Shown here: positions 1 through 7,281 of the stretch, piece after piece
Layout: every line of letters begins with the position of its first letter
Numbering within the stretch: the stretch's first letter is position 1
Assembly: GCA_024695315.1 (NCBI GenBank)
Contig: JAILIJ010000342.1
Span: forward strand, 1 to 7,636
Length of the DNA: 7,636 nucleotides
DNA from: Bacteroidaceae bacterium
Lineage (GTDB): Bacteria; Bacteroidota; Bacteroidia; Bacteroidales; Bacteroidaceae
Reading direction: 5' to 3'
Translations under genes and position numbers: made by a program
The notes under the pieces: model-generated
Databases searched by the model: none
Told to the model about the DNA's origin: nothing
What the model saw: the letters and a program-made list of their open reading frames with translations, nothing else

Positions 1-2511
1 ACAGGCGTTGATGGCAACATAAACTACACCCTAAAACTGAGCTACAAGGATGATGTTATGACTCCATGTGAACATATACTGAACATTCTGTCTTTTTCTC
101 CAGCGATTGTATGTATCGACAACCACATTTCTTCCATGCCAAATGGGTTTAGCGCCAAACTCATACTTCCGTTCTTGACAAAGAAAAATATCTTAATCCC
201 TGAAAGGATGAAAGATGAATATTTTCGCAAATTCATCATCAAAAACGCCATGAATGCCGATGTAATCGTGAAAAACATGGACGTCGAGGATGTTGAAATG
301 CCACGAACTTGTATAATATGTTTGGAAAGGACTCTCAATAATAAAGCCATCATCACTCTTAGATACAGATATGGTCAAAATATCTATTTCCAAGAAAGTA
401 AAAAGAAGGCTGACGTCAATATCATAAATTCTGACAACGGGGTGAAAATGCAAAGGTGTAAACGCGATTTTGCATGGGAAAAGGAATGTAGAAAGTATGT
501 ACTAAGTATAGATGCGGAATGGACTCTAGACAAGAACGGAGAGCCGTCAAGTAGCCAAACATTCGACAACATGGCCACAGCTATCAAATGGCTAACTAAG
601 ACATGTGCCTTAATTTCCGTGGATGAAAAACTGAATAGCACGTTCGTCATAGAGCAACACACGACACAGCCGTACTTCCTATCGCCATTCAATGTGCTAA
701 AAAATAAAACTTGGATTGGCGACTGGCTTAATATTCGAATAGCTATTGTTCTTGATGATGGAACCAAAATACCGTTCGTATTTTTCAAAGAGGCTATCAT
801 TACTGGACAGAACGAAATTACTCTGCCTAATGGCGAACTGTTCATAATACCTGAAGAATGGTTTGCCAAATATGCAGGACTTCTAATGATGGCAACAGTC
901 TACGGAGACTTTCTAAAGATTCATAAGAGTCAACTCGGTTCGTTAAGTACTGAAATTTATGGCTTAGAGGACTGCCAAGAGATTGATGGAGATTTCGACT
1001 TTAAAAACGAAAACTTACCACAAAAACTTAATGCCACCCTACGCCCTTACCAAGAGGAAGGTGTGAAGTGGCTCATGGGCAACCTGAAGGCAAAGACTGG
1101 ATGTTGTCTTGCTGACGACATGGGTCTTGGCAAGACTATTCAGACCATTTCTCTTATCCTGAAATATAACGAAGAGTGTAAGCTAAAGGATAGTACGTCT
1201 AAAACTGGTAAAAAAACTTCTAAAAGGGATTCTACAGGCATGGCAGATATGTTTGCCAATTTATATGCGGAAACGACTTCTACTGACGAGCCTGCTGACA
1301 ACTTAGCCTCATCCAACAAGACGGTTCTGATAGTATGCCCGTCAAGTTTGGTTTACAACTGGACAAATGAATTGAAAAGATTTGCGCCTACACTGTCCAT
1401 TTGCCAATACACAGGTAACGTTGCCGAAAGAAATAAAAAGGCGGACAATCTGGTACTTTGGGATGTAGTTATTACAACTTACCACACTGCCCTAAACGAT
1501 ATAGATATTCTTGCTACAATAAATTTCGGAATAGCGGTATTCGACGAGAGTCAAATGTTTAAGAACCGAAACTCACAGATTTATGCAGCTATGTCAAATA
1601 TTACGGCTGAATACAGGGTTGCTCTTAGCGGTACACCTATGGAAAATTCGCTATCTGAACTTTGGAGCCTGATGAGTGTGCTAAACCCTCTGTTGCTGGG
1701 CGACTTCAAAACGTTCAACAAGAATTTTGCTACTCCAATAAGCGAGAATCTCTTGGATACTCGTTCCGATATATTAAAGAAAACCATTGCACCGTATTTT
1801 CTGAGAAGAACAAAGGAACAGGTTCTTGCTGACCTTCCAGAGAGACAGGACGAAATCATCATGTGCGAAATGACGGACGATCAGCATAGCCTTTACGAAG
1901 AAAAAATGTCGGCTGCACGTAACCTGGCTGTTTCTGAAAAGGCCAACGATATGAGCATACTGGCGGCTATTGGACGACTAAGACAAATTGCAAATCATCC
2001 GCAACTTATTCACGAAGAAGATACGGACGAGTGCAACTATGATTTCAGAATGTCGGGAAAGACCATGGCCATTTTCTCACAAATGGAGACGGTAAGAGGT
2101 ACAAAACATAAGGTGCTGCTATTTAGTGAATATGTATCTTTCCTCAATATCATAGCCAAAGAAATGGACCGTAGAGGATGGAAATACGAAATACTAACAG
2201 GCGAAACTAAAAACCGAGAACAGGTAATAAACCGATTTAGTAATGATGAGAATATCCAATTTTTCCTTATTTCTCTGAAAGCTGGAGGAGTCGGTCTAAA
2301 CCTGACATGTGCCGACTATGTATTCCTACTCAATCCGTGGTGGAACAAGGCAGCAGAGGAACAGGCCATAAGCCGTGTTCATCGTATAGGACAGAAGCAT
2401 CCTATATTCGTCTACCGTTTCGTAACTCGGAACACTTTGGAAGAGAAGATTCTTTTACTACAAGACCATAAACAATCTCTCATAGAAAGTGTAATGCCTT
2501 TCCTTAAATAA
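1..2511 (+). CDS. SNF2-family DEAD/DEAH-like helicase (ATPase), 5' end outside the window
   Basis: This is an ATP-dependent DNA translocase of the bacterial SNF2/Swi2 type. Such proteins remodel protein-DNA or protein-RNA complexes in the cytoplasm; the target here is unknown. The visible part is 836 residues, counted from base 1. The first about 340 residues form a divergent N-terminal region seen in Bacteroidetes members. The helicase core follows: motif I DMGLGKT (lysine at residue 378), motif II DESQ (515-518), motif III SGTPMEN (543-549), motif V KAGGVGLNL (760-768) and motif VI QAISRVHRIGQ (788-798) with both arginines. A Lys/Ser/Thr-rich insert of about 50 residues separates motif I from motif Ia (VCPSSLVYNW). 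The core is complete and the protein ends soon after motif VI. The ATG at 58 has an AAGGA seven bases upstream, but the frame has no stop back to base 1 and the extra 19 codons read like protein, so the gene is probably cut by the window edge. It converges with the kinase gene, 16 bp away, and no functional link is evident. Confidence 0.95.
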   Translation, partial: TGVDGNINYTLKLSYKDDVMTPCEHILNILSFSPAIVCIDNHISSMPNGFSAKLILPFLTKKNILIPERMKDEYFRKFIIKNAMNADVIVKNMDVEDVEMPRTCIICLERTLNNKAIITLRYRYGQNIYFQESKKKADVNIINSDNGVKMQRCKRDFAWEKECRKYVLSIDAEWTLDKNGEPSSSQTFDNMATAIKWLTKTCALISVDEKLNSTFVIEQHTTQPYFLSPFNVLKNKTWIGDWLNIRIAIVLDDGTKIPFVFFKEAIITGQNEITLPNGELFIIPEEWFAKYAGLLMMATVYGDFLKIHKSQLGSLSTEIYGLEDCQEIDGDFDFKNENLPQKLNATLRPYQEEGVKWLMGNLKAKTGCCLADDMGLGKTIQTISLILKYNEECKLKDSTSKTGKKTSKRDSTGMADMFANLYAETTSTDEPADNLASSNKTVLIVCPSSLVYNWTNELKRFAPTLSICQYTGNVAERNKKADNLVLWDVVITTYHTALNDIDILATINFGIAVFDESQMFKNRNSQIYAAMSNITAEYRVALSGTPMENSLSELWSLMSVLNPLLLGDFKTFNKNFATPISENLLDTRSDILKKTIAPYFLRRTKEQVLADLPERQDEIIMCEMTDDQHSLYEEKMSAARNLAVSEKANDMSILAAIGRLRQIANHPQLIHEEDTDECNYDFRMSGKTMAIFSQMETVRGTKHKVLLFSEYVSFLNIIAKEMDRRGWKYEILTGETKNREQVINRFSNDENIQFFLISLKAGGVGLNLTCADYVFLLNPWWNKAAEEQAISRVHRIGQKHPIFVYRFVTRNTLEEKILLLQDHKQSLIESVMPFLK

Positions 2512-2516
2512 GGAAA
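2499..2516. terminator. Inverted repeat at convergent gene ends, possible weak bidirectional terminator
   Basis: TTTCCTTA and TAAGGAAA are exact reverse complements separated by AA. As RNA this gives a 7-bp stem with a 4-nt loop. The repeat covers the helicase stop codon (2509-2511) and lies just before the end of the opposing kinase gene (stop at 2528-2530). The position suits a shared terminator. However, the stem is AU-rich and the following T-run is only three bases in either direction, so it would be weak on its own. Confidence 0.4.
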
Positions 2517-2527
2517 TTTACACAGAT

Positions 2528-3436
2528 TCAAGCCAATGGCAATGGACCGATAATAAACGTGGTGTGATACCCACTTACAGGCCTATCCGCAAGCGTAAGA
2601 TTTCCACCTTGCATTACCATAATCTGACGCGAAAGAGACAACCCTATGCCCGTGCCAGAAGTCTTTGTGGTAAAGAATGGGACAAAAATCTCTCGTGCCA
2701 CCTCCGCAGGTATGGGATTACCATTATTACTAATCCAAAGATAGCCTCTCTTTTCACACTTCTCGTCCTTTACAGCTATAGCTTCCCATCTTACATCTAC
2801 AGAGGTAGAAGACGCTTCAATGGCATTTTTCGCCAAATTGATGATTGTCTGCCGTAACAATCCTTCGTCTGTGCAAATATGAATATCTGGGTTTATGTTG
2901 ATTGACCATTTCTGATCCGGAAACAGAACCCCTATATTATTTACCATTTCACACAACTTCACATCCGTAGGCACAGCCTTCTGAAGTTGCGTAAACTTAC
3001 GGTAATTATCCACAAAGAGCGAAAGCCCACGACTTGTGTCATGAATAGTCTGCATACCTTCTTCATACGGAGTGCCTTTAATCTCAGGCATAGATAAATA
3101 AGCTTGCGTAATGCTTGTTATAGGAGCCGTGGAATTCATGATTTCGTGAGTAAGGACACGGGTAAGCCTACGCCACGATTCGACTTCATTTTCTGCCACA
3201 AGTTTGCTTACTTGGAGACTAAGGTCACCAAGTGCATCCATAAGGGCACGTTCGCCAAAAAAGAATCCTTTTGATGACAGACGAAAAGAAAAGTCGCGAT
3301 TTCTCACAGCTTCACGTATAAGATAAGCGTTCTCCTCTAATTTCTTTTGGTGATAAATGAAATATACGGCAATTACAATCAGTAAAAACGATGGGATTAT
3401 TACATATAGCATACTCAAAAATTTATAAAATAGCAC
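2528..3436 (-). CDS. Membrane sensor histidine kinase, short-sensor type
   Basis: This kinase would autophosphorylate on histidine and pass the phosphate to the regulator encoded just upstream. It has 302 residues. One hydrophobic segment lies at about 8-28, with no recognisable periplasmic domain. A linker of about 60 residues follows (LEENAYLIREAVRNRDFSF onward). The H-box RVLTHEIMN puts the phospho-acceptor at His97. The HATPase domain shows the N-box NLAKNAIEA (200-208), a G1 box SNNGNPI (236-242), the F-box VPFFTTK (252-258) and the G2 box GTGIGLSLS (261-269). The usual G1 aspartate is Asn237 and the usual second glycine is Pro241; I recall this NNGxPI form in related Bacteroidetes kinases, so activity is probably kept. 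The frame opens at a GTG (3436), 5 nt after the regulator stop. An ATG at 3412 is an alternative that leaves the membrane segment intact. No clear Shine-Dalgarno is visible, so translation may be coupled to the upstream gene. Confidence 0.92.
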   Translation of the reverse strand: MLFYKFLSMLYVIIPSFLLIVIAVYFIYHQKKLEENAYLIREAVRNRDFSFRLSSKGFFFGERALMDALGDLSLQVSKLVAENEVESWRRLTRVLTHEIMNSTAPITSITQAYLSMPEIKGTPYEEGMQTIHDTSRGLSLFVDNYRKFTQLQKAVPTDVKLCEMVNNIGVLFPDQKWSININPDIHICTDEGLLRQTIINLAKNAIEASSTSVDVRWEAIAVKDEKCEKRGYLWISNNGNPIPAEVAREIFVPFFTTKTSGTGIGLSLSRQIMVMQGGNLTLADRPVSGYHTTFIIGPLPLA

Positions 3437-3441
3437 ATGAG

Positions 3442-3978
3442 CTATGACATAAAATTAGATTCCTGTAATTTACGGTAAAGGGTCTGACGAGTAATACCCA
3501 ATAGTTTTGAAGCCTCAGATATATTACCATGACATTTGCTGACAACCCTACGCACATAATCATTCTCCAATTTGTCAAGTTGAACAACTTCATGGCTACT
3601 ATCTACAGCATCCTTTAGCACTCGGATAAGCGAATCATTATCCCAAGGCTTTGTAACAAAGTCTACCGCCCCACTCTTCAGGCCTCTTACTGCCAACTGA
3701 ACCTCGGCATAGGCCGTCATAAGAACAATTGGTAGGTCAGGATATTCCTCATGAATTTTATGAAGCCACCATAGCCCCTCCTGACCCGAATTAACGCCAA
3801 GAGCAAAATTCATGTCAAGAAGCACAACATCCACAATTTCCTGTTTTAGTCTTGAAAGTAACATATCTGGCGAGGAAAGAGTCAAAACATTCTCAAAAGT
3901 ACCACGCAGACATATCTTTAATGCCATAAGTATGCTTGGGTTATCATCAACCACAAGAACAGATCCATATTTACCCAT
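3442..3978 (-). CDS. Response regulator: receiver domain plus Fis-type HTH, no AAA+ domain
   Basis: This is a DNA-binding response regulator, very probably the partner of the kinase encoded 5 nt downstream. The receiver domain spans about residues 5-122. It shows the acidic pair Asp11-Asp12, the phospho-acceptor Asp55 (VVLLDMNF), the switch Thr88 (LMTAYA) and Lys110 (TKPWD). A short linker leads to a Fis-family helix-turn-helix at about 136-173 (NISEASKLLGITRQTLYRKL). NtrC-type regulators of this kind normally carry a sigma-54-activating AAA+ domain between the two. Here it is absent and the frame is continuous, giving 178 residues, as in the RegA/PrrA/ActR architecture. The protein should therefore act as an ordinary activator or repressor without sigma-54. 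The ATG at 3978 starts directly before the first beta-strand of the receiver and has an AGGA close upstream. The gene diverges from the ABC operon across a 165-bp region that contains candidate operators. Confidence 0.94.
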   Translation of the reverse strand: MGKYGSVLVVDDNPSILMALKICLRGTFENVLTLSSPDMLLSRLKQEIVDVVLLDMNFALGVNSGQEGLWWLHKIHEEYPDLPIVLMTAYAEVQLAVRGLKSGAVDFVTKPWDNDSLIRVLKDAVDSSHEVVQLDKLENDYVRRVVSKCHGNISEASKLLGITRQTLYRKLQESNFMS

Positions 3979-3994
3979 AATCCTATTATTTGGA

Positions 3995-4002
3995 CAAAGA
4001 TA
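3995..4002 (-). promoter_or_regulatory. Candidate -7 box for the regulator/kinase operon
   Basis: On the minus strand this reads TATCTTTG, an exact match to the Bacteroidetes TAnnTTTG element. It lies 16 bp before the regulator ATG, which predicts a very short leader of about 12 nt. No TTTG sits at the expected -33 distance: the nearest TTG is 24 bp upstream instead of about 19-20. That region is instead occupied by the left arm of the inverted repeat at 4019-4044. The promoter may therefore be weak, activator-dependent or autoregulated. Confidence 0.45.
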
Positions 4003-4018
4003 TGAATTATATGTCTAT

Positions 4019-4051
4019 TTTTCATACAAGAGACTGTATGAAAATCATACA
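4019..4051. promoter_or_regulatory. Three alternating half-sites, probable operator of the divergent region
   Basis: Two overlapping palindromes share their middle arm. TTTTCATACA (4019-4028) and TGTATGAAAA (4035-4044) are perfect 10-bp inverted repeats with a 6-bp spacer. TGTATGA (4035-4041) also pairs with TCATACA (4045-4051) across a 3-bp spacer. The array lies between the two divergent operons, centred about 70-80 bp upstream of the predicted ABC transcription start and near the -35 to -55 region of the regulator promoter. Fis-type helix-turn-helix proteins bind as dimers to such dyads, so the adjacent response regulator is the obvious candidate ligand. That link is inferred. The arms are AU-rich with a 6-nt loop and sit outside any leader, so an RNA hairpin role is less likely. 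Confidence 0.65.
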
Positions 4052-4077
4052 ATCTCAAAAGTACACATTTCTTTTTC

Positions 4078-4108
4078 TTTGTCATCTTATACTTGTAAAG
4101 TAACTTTG
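4078..4108 (+). promoter_or_regulatory. Bacteroidetes-type promoter of the ABC transporter operon
   Basis: TTTG at 4078-4081 and TAACTTTG at 4101-4108 are separated by 19 bp. This matches both boxes (-33 TTTG, -7 TAnnTTTG) and the usual spacing of the primary sigma factor promoter of Bacteroidetes. Transcription would begin near 4113, giving a leader of about 30 nt before the ATG at 4144. The leader has no clear Shine-Dalgarno, which is common in this phylum. The boxes sit in a direct repeat, CTTTGTCA at 4077-4084 and 4104-4111. Confidence 0.7.
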
Positions 4109-4143
4109 TCAACGGAAAATAGCAATAAGTAAACCGTATAACT

Positions 4144-4824
4144 ATGATAAAATTAGAAAACATAACAAAAATATTTAAGACTGAAGATGTTGAAACAATA
4201 GCTCTAAACGGAGTTAGTTTTGAAATAAATGATGGAGAATTCGTTTCCATCATGGGACCATCTGGTTGTGGAAAGTCAACACTTCTAAGTATTCTTGGCC
4301 TGCTTGACAATCCAACAGAAGGACATTATTTTATTAATAATACGGATTATGGGAAAATGAAGGAAAGCCAAAGAACTGATATGAGAAAAGGTAACATCGG
4401 CTTCATCTTTCAAAGTTTCAATCTTATTGACGACCTTAACGTATGGGAAAATGTTGAATTACCCCTACAATTTCTTGGAGTACCATATAATGAAAGAAAA
4501 AGACGTGTTGAGGATATCTTACGAAAAGTCAAAATGTCACATAGAGCAAAACATTATCCACAACAGTTATCTGGTGGACAGCAACAAAGAACGGCCATTG
4601 CTCGAGCTATAGTAACACAGCCAAAACTACTTCTGGCAGATGAGCCAACTGGTAACCTTGACTCAAAAAACGGACTGGATGTCATGGAACTTATTAGTCA
4701 ACTAAATGCCGAGGGAACTACCGTAATTATGGTCACGCACTCTCAACACGATGCCACTTATGCAAACAGAATAATAAATATGTTTGACGGACAAATTGTA
4801 GAATCTGTAACAAAAATGCTTTAA
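4144..4824 (+). CDS. ABC transporter ATPase, LolD/MacB (FtsE-like) type
   Basis: This is the cytoplasmic ATPase that powers the permease encoded next to it. It has 226 residues, the normal size for stand-alone LolD/MacB-type ATPases. All catalytic elements are present: Walker A GPSGCGKST (38-46), Q-loop Gln90 in FIFQSFNL, signature LSGGQ (142-146), Walker B LLLADE with Glu167, D-loop NLD (171-173) and switch His199 (VTHSQ). The NPTEG and ADEPTGNLDS stretches are typical of this subfamily, whose members work with FtsX-type permeases that move or extract substrates at the periplasmic side instead of pumping through the membrane. Its stop is followed after 3 nt by the permease ATG, so the two are surely co-transcribed and probably translationally coupled. 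Macrolide, lipoprotein and peptide transporters all use near-identical ATPases, so no substrate can be given. Confidence 0.96.
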   Translation: MIKLENITKIFKTEDVETIALNGVSFEINDGEFVSIMGPSGCGKSTLLSILGLLDNPTEGHYFINNTDYGKMKESQRTDMRKGNIGFIFQSFNLIDDLNVWENVELPLQFLGVPYNERKRRVEDILRKVKMSHRAKHYPQQLSGGQQQRTAIARAIVTQPKLLLADEPTGNLDSKNGLDVMELISQLNAEGTTVIMVTHSQHDATYANRIINMFDGQIVESVTKML

Positions 4825-4827
4825 GTC

Positions 4828-7164
4828 ATGAAAATATTCGGGAAAAAACAAAGTTCTTTTATAAAGATATTATCCATTTCTATTGGGCTGACAATAGGAA
4901 TTGTACTTATTGCCAAAGTTCAATGGATGGAGGATTATGACTCATATATCGAAGATGGAGATAATGTATATTCCATATTCAGCCACAACCACATAAAGGA
5001 TCAAGAATATGAATATGACGCAACACCTGGAGGTTATGCCCCAACAATACAGAAATATCATCCGGAAATTGTTGCTGCTACCAGAATTGGAAGATATTCA
5101 AACCCATTTATCGAATTAAATTACAATGAAAGGTTAAAAATAGACGGCTTCGCTTGTTTTACAGACACATCTTTTTTCAAAGTTTTCAATAGAAAGATTA
5201 TTGCTGGCAATCCTACAAAATGTCTAAACCAGCAGGGCATGGTTATGATTAGTGAGGAAATGGCAAAGAAAATTGGTGGAAATGTTATCGGAAAAAACAT
5301 CAAATATAATGGCAACCATAAGTCGCTCACCATAGCGGGAATATACGAAGGATTTCCTGAAAATTCTACATTACACGATACTCATATATTGATTTCTATG
5401 CCAAGCATGGGACTTTTCAATTGGGATGGCTCCATGAACATGGTTGGTAACGACGCTTACCGCTCATTTTTAAGAGTATCGGACAATATAGATGTGAAGA
5501 GATTAGAAAAAAACATCAATAAAACTCTACACCGAGTGTTGCCTATGAAACAACTTAAAGATTTAGGATATAAGGATATTGGCTGTAAACTTGTCAAGGC
5601 AAAGGAAGCATATAGAACAGATTCACAAAATAGAGCCGTAAAGAATATTTATCTCACCGTAGCCATCATTCTTATAGTAGCTTCAGTCATGAATTATATC
5701 TTGATTGTTGTCAGTTCTCTTGTTGGTATGGTAAAAAAAATTGCCGTTCTGAAATGCTGTGGAGCAAATAAAGGATATTTCTATATGATGTCTATGCGTA
5801 GCTCATGTTTACATATCATACTTTCAATTATAATTTCTATAATCACAATATTTGCTGGCCAAGAGTTAATAAAACAGGTCCTGGGAGCGTCTTTCTCTGT
5901 ACTGTTCTCAAACAACGCTCTCAAAGTAATTATTTGTATTTGCACAACAATAATTCTGATATGCGGAATGGTACCTGGATTTATTTATTCACATATATCC
6001 ACACAATATGCTTTCAAACAATTTAAGGAAAACAAAAAGACATGGAAATTGTCTCTACTGGCTTTTCAAATTCTTATGACTTCAACTCTTTTTTGCCTTG
6101 TACTCGTAATCAGCAGACAATACAACCACCTTGTGAATAAAGACCTAGGATATGACTACAATAATGTGGTCTATATTGAAGGAATCAATATGTTAAGTAA
6201 AGAAAACAAAGCTATATCTGAAGAAATAAAAAAACTCTCCTTCGTAGAAGAGGCTGGATGTACTACTTTTATACTTAATCAAGCCTCATGTGGCAATCAC
6301 GCGTATCTTCCTGATAATGATGAAATGCTTTTCTCATACAACGAATTGCTTTACATGGAATCAAGCGCATTAAAGGCTTATAAAATAGACGTGATTAGAG
6401 GAGAATTGTTTAGTCAAACAGAGGATAGTATAGGAACAGAAGTCATGATTGACGAACAATTCGAAAGTAAACTTAAAAATATTACTGGCTGGGATAATGT
6501 TATCGGTAAAGAGCTTAGCATCAGAAGCGATTATAATTCTACTATTGTTGGTGTATACAGAAATATGTATCTTAATTCCCTATTAGAACCGGACACCAGA
6601 CCTTCACTTGTAACAAATGGATGGACTTGGAGCACCGGAATTATTGCAAGGCTTAATAATATGAATAAGAGTAATTTTGAAGTTTTACATTCTATAATGA
6701 ACAATATGTATCCAAACAGGGATTTTACTATTACACCTATTGCTGAGATAATACGAAAAGACTACAATAAAATTGAAAATGATCGTACACTTATCGTCAT
6801 AGGATGCCTTTCAACTCTTTTCATTACTATTATCGGACTGATTGGATACATACGGGACGAAGTACAAAGAAGAAGTCGTGAACTGGCAATCAGAAAAGTG
6901 CTTGGTTCAAAACTAAAAGATATACAATTACTCTTCATCAGAAACATTTCTAAAATTGCAATACCTTCACTAATCGCTGGTATATGTATTGGTACATATC
7001 TTTCTAATCTATTATTAATATCATTTCCGGAAAGAATATCTTTGACATGGGACATTTATGCCATTACGATATTGCTAATTTTATCAATTATCTTTGGCAT
7101 TATACTTTTATTAACTTATAAAGTTGCAAATTCTAATCCAACAGAATATCTCAAAACAGAATAG
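4828..7164 (+). CDS. FtsX/MacB-type ABC transporter permease, duplicated eight-helix form
   Basis: This is the inner membrane partner of the ATPase just upstream. Its 778 residues contain two MacB_PCD-FtsX halves. Hydrophobic segments lie at about 11-31, 274-297, 327-345, 366-388, 407-428, 654-674, 707-729 and 743-764. Large periplasmic domains occupy about 32-273 and 429-653. The cytoplasmic coupling loops after helices 2 and 6 carry the FtsX family pattern: KIAVLKCCGANK (304-315) and, better conserved, RELAIRKVLGSKLKDI (684-699). Periplasmic motifs such as YDSYIEDGDNVYSI fit the common Bacteroidetes permeases of about 780 residues. The start is the first ATG after the ATPase stop, and the protein begins close to its first helix. 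No HlyD-like fusion protein or TolC-like channel gene accompanies it here. With a divergent two-component system alongside, a role in envelope stress or peptide/antibiotic defence is plausible; lipoprotein or signalling roles cannot be excluded. Confidence 0.94.
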   Translation: MKIFGKKQSSFIKILSISIGLTIGIVLIAKVQWMEDYDSYIEDGDNVYSIFSHNHIKDQEYEYDATPGGYAPTIQKYHPEIVAATRIGRYSNPFIELNYNERLKIDGFACFTDTSFFKVFNRKIIAGNPTKCLNQQGMVMISEEMAKKIGGNVIGKNIKYNGNHKSLTIAGIYEGFPENSTLHDTHILISMPSMGLFNWDGSMNMVGNDAYRSFLRVSDNIDVKRLEKNINKTLHRVLPMKQLKDLGYKDIGCKLVKAKEAYRTDSQNRAVKNIYLTVAIILIVASVMNYILIVVSSLVGMVKKIAVLKCCGANKGYFYMMSMRSSCLHIILSIIISIITIFAGQELIKQVLGASFSVLFSNNALKVIICICTTIILICGMVPGFIYSHISTQYAFKQFKENKKTWKLSLLAFQILMTSTLFCLVLVISRQYNHLVNKDLGYDYNNVVYIEGINMLSKENKAISEEIKKLSFVEEAGCTTFILNQASCGNHAYLPDNDEMLFSYNELLYMESSALKAYKIDVIRGELFSQTEDSIGTEVMIDEQFESKLKNITGWDNVIGKELSIRSDYNSTIVGVYRNMYLNSLLEPDTRPSLVTNGWTWSTGIIARLNNMNKSNFEVLHSIMNNMYPNRDFTITPIAEIIRKDYNKIENDRTLIVIGCLSTLFITIIGLIGYIRDEVQRRSRELAIRKVLGSKLKDIQLLFIRNISKIAIPSLIAGICIGTYLSNLLLISFPERISLTWDIYAITILLILSIIFGIILLLTYKVANSNPTEYLKTE

Positions 7165-7253
7165 CTGATATCTGAAATATTACAGAACGATAGCATTTTA
7201 TATAAGTCATAGACAAAATAAGGACGAAAGCTCTACTTATCATAATAAACAAA

Positions 7254-7281
7254 AAAAGTGCGTCGAAACAGACGTACTTTT
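7254..7281. terminator. Hairpin terminator after the ABC operon, usable in both directions
   Basis: AAAAGTGCGTC (7254-7264) pairs with GACGTACTTTT (7271-7281) around the 6-nt loop GAAACA. The stem has 11 bp with one G-U pair in the plus-strand RNA. It begins 89 bp after the permease stop, a normal place for an operon terminator. For plus-strand transcripts the T-run is the four bases closing the stem. For minus-strand transcripts the tail is longer, with seven T in a row (complement of 7251-7257). Confidence 0.7.

Noticed and set aside
2564..2857. 97-codon plus-strand frame inside the kinase gene
   Set aside because: It is antisense to clear kinase motifs and has the Arg/Tyr-rich composition of a shadow frame.
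3442..3978. Response regulator as a frameshifted or deleted NtrC pseudogene
   Set aside because: The frame is intact, both domains keep their key residues, and the REC-linker-Fis architecture exists in known functional regulators.
4828..7164. Naming the transporter macB, lolC/E or a specific drug exporter
   Set aside because: The fold supports the FtsX/MacB superfamily only. The missing partner genes and divergent periplasmic domains give no basis for a substrate-specific name.
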